From: Glaciecola sp049650345
GTDB lineage: Bacteria > Pseudomonadota > Gammaproteobacteria > Enterobacterales > Alteromonadaceae
Direction of reading: 5' to 3'
Assembly (NCBI GenBank): GCA_049650345.1
Contig: JBARZY010000074.1
Span: 1-44,493, forward strand
Length of the DNA: 44,493 bases
The position numbers were made by a program, and so were the translations under genes. Shown here in pieces: positions 43,686 through 44,493 of the stretch; the first letter of the stretch is position 1; every line of letters begins with the position of its first letter. The notes under the pieces were generated by a model. The model did no database searches and was not told the origin of the DNA. It was given only the letters and a program-made list of their open reading frames with translations.

Positions 43686-44493
43686 GAAAATCACCTCTTC
43701 CGCAATCAAAACCGCCAGGCTAAAACAGGTGCTGTGACGCTTATTCAACGCTCACGTGCCCGTTATTTGGAGAAAGTTGGTTTGGTGCAGCGCGATATGG
43801 AAAACAGCTACCTCAATTTGCCCATCGATGATGAAGATAGTTTGCTCCAATTGCAAGGGGCGTCTGTCAGTTATCGCATTTCTATGGGGCCACAACAAGG
43901 GCAGAAGGTGTTTACGCTGCAAACCTTGCCTTCTAGCACAGAGGGTGAATATGGACAGTTAGCCAATACCTCCGGCTTTTCGCTTCATGCAGCCACTTCG
44001 TGTCGAGAGATGCTCGCCAATACAGACGAACCAGACAAACTAGAAAGGCTATGCCGTTACATTAGCCGCCCAGCTATTAGTGAGCAACGTTTAAGTATGA
44101 CGCAACGTGGAAAAGTGCGTTATGAGTTGAAAACACCGTATCGTGATGGCACTACACACGTATTCTTTGACCCAATCGATTTTATTAGTAAGCTTGCCGC
44201 CCTCATTCCGCCACCAAGACTCAATCTCACTCGGTTCGGATTACCCGCTAGTTTGGGGTGTTTGCTCCCAATAGCAACCTAAGGGCAAAAGTGACTGCGT
44301 CACAGAGAGGAAAGAACAGCCCAAAACTTGTCAATCAAGAAGATAGGCAATCAGACAAACCTTACCATGCAAGGGCGATGTCATGGCTAGCAGGGACTGC
44401 CCAGCGTTTGAGGCGAGTATTCAACATTGACATTACCGAGTGCGAAAAATGTCAAAAGCACAATGTCAGCATCATCGCTTGCATCATAGATAT
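43686..44493 (+). pseudogene. Decayed IS91-family transposase remnant, cut by window end
   Basis: A broken rolling-circle (HUH, Y2-type) transposase. After a stop codon at 43683-43685, the frame gives 'QAKTGAVTLIQR' up to about 43751 and then jumps to 'SRARYLEKVGLVQRDMENSYL', so the HUH metal-binding core that normally follows VTLIQR (NLN-HFHML region) appears deleted. The frame then reads 'TTHVFFDPIDFISKLAALIPPPRLNLTRF' by position 44150-44237. A 17-base segment (44238-44254) stands where about one codon (His) is expected, shifting the frame; the correct continuation GVFAPNSNLRAKV runs from 44255 in another frame to the window edge with 'CEKCQKHNVSIIACIID'. The N-terminal zinc-binding part is absent. 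It cannot encode an active transposase. Confidence 0.85.

Noticed and set aside
43734..44282. Intact hypothetical gene of 182 codons
   Set aside because: The GTG start is inside the VTLIQR motif of a transposase, the HUH core is missing and the family text continues in another frame after 44255; it is a pseudogene fragment.
1..44493. tRNA, rRNA or CRISPR arrays
   Set aside because: No T-loop-like GTTCGAATCC with matching acceptor stem, no rRNA text and no regularly spaced direct repeats were seen in the intergenic regions.

Overview
The window looks like a chromosomal segment of a marine gammaproteobacterium of the Alteromonadales (Alteromonas / Glaciecola / Paraglaciecola-like). This rests on the moderately AT-rich composition, the proteobacterial gene orders (mrcA divergent from pilMNOPQ-aroK-aroB-damX, then rpe-trpS-pabA and an arginine succinyltransferase operon) and family resemblance read by eye. 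No database search was possible, so the genus is an inference. No rRNA, tRNA, CRISPR array or intact prophage was recognised. || Layout. (1) 1-5538: plus-strand arginine biosynthesis run argB (5' end cut by the window), argF, argG, argH, argA. (2) 5586-10022: minus-strand maeA and mrcA. (3) 10161-14707: type IV pilus assembly operon pilMNOPQ, closed by a clear terminator. (4) 14959-18097: aroK, aroB, damX. (5) 18145-25450: an atypical block between damX and rpe, where many gammaproteobacteria carry dam. It holds a BLUF blue-light sensor, a GGDEF-EAL protein with both active sites eroded, an orphan phage-type adenine methyltransferase, an apparently active membrane GGDEF-EAL protein, two small membrane-protein genes (one is an unlisted 59-codon DUF2970-type gene) and a TorF/Gcw_chp porin. 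(6) 25451-28952: rpe, trpS, pabA and an HDOD-domain gene, tightly packed. (7) 29318-33911: astC, astA, astD and a DUF1338 dioxygenase-like gene. (8) 34130-36790: three exported proteins (one with a C-terminal sorting-signal-like tail, an exported tail-collar protein, a Sel1-repeat protein). (9) 36924-40200: glutaminase convergent with parC. (10) 40350-43535: a large hybrid histidine kinase with a BarA-like Hpt end. (11) 43686-44493: decayed IS91-family transposase, cut by the window end. || How the genes work together. Arginine is made by region 1 and degraded to glutamate by region 7, and glutaminase feeds the same glutamate pool. Regions 3, 5, 6 and 10 concern surface behaviour and signalling (pili, c-di-GMP, light, phosphorelay). 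The best candidate for something undescribed is the BLUF gene paired with an enzymatically dead GGDEF-EAL protein (18145-19934). It resembles a split version of E. coli BluF (YcgF), where a BLUF domain acts through a non-catalytic EAL domain by protein-protein contact. Second are the phage-type methyltransferase at the usual dam position and the exported tail-collar gene cluster.
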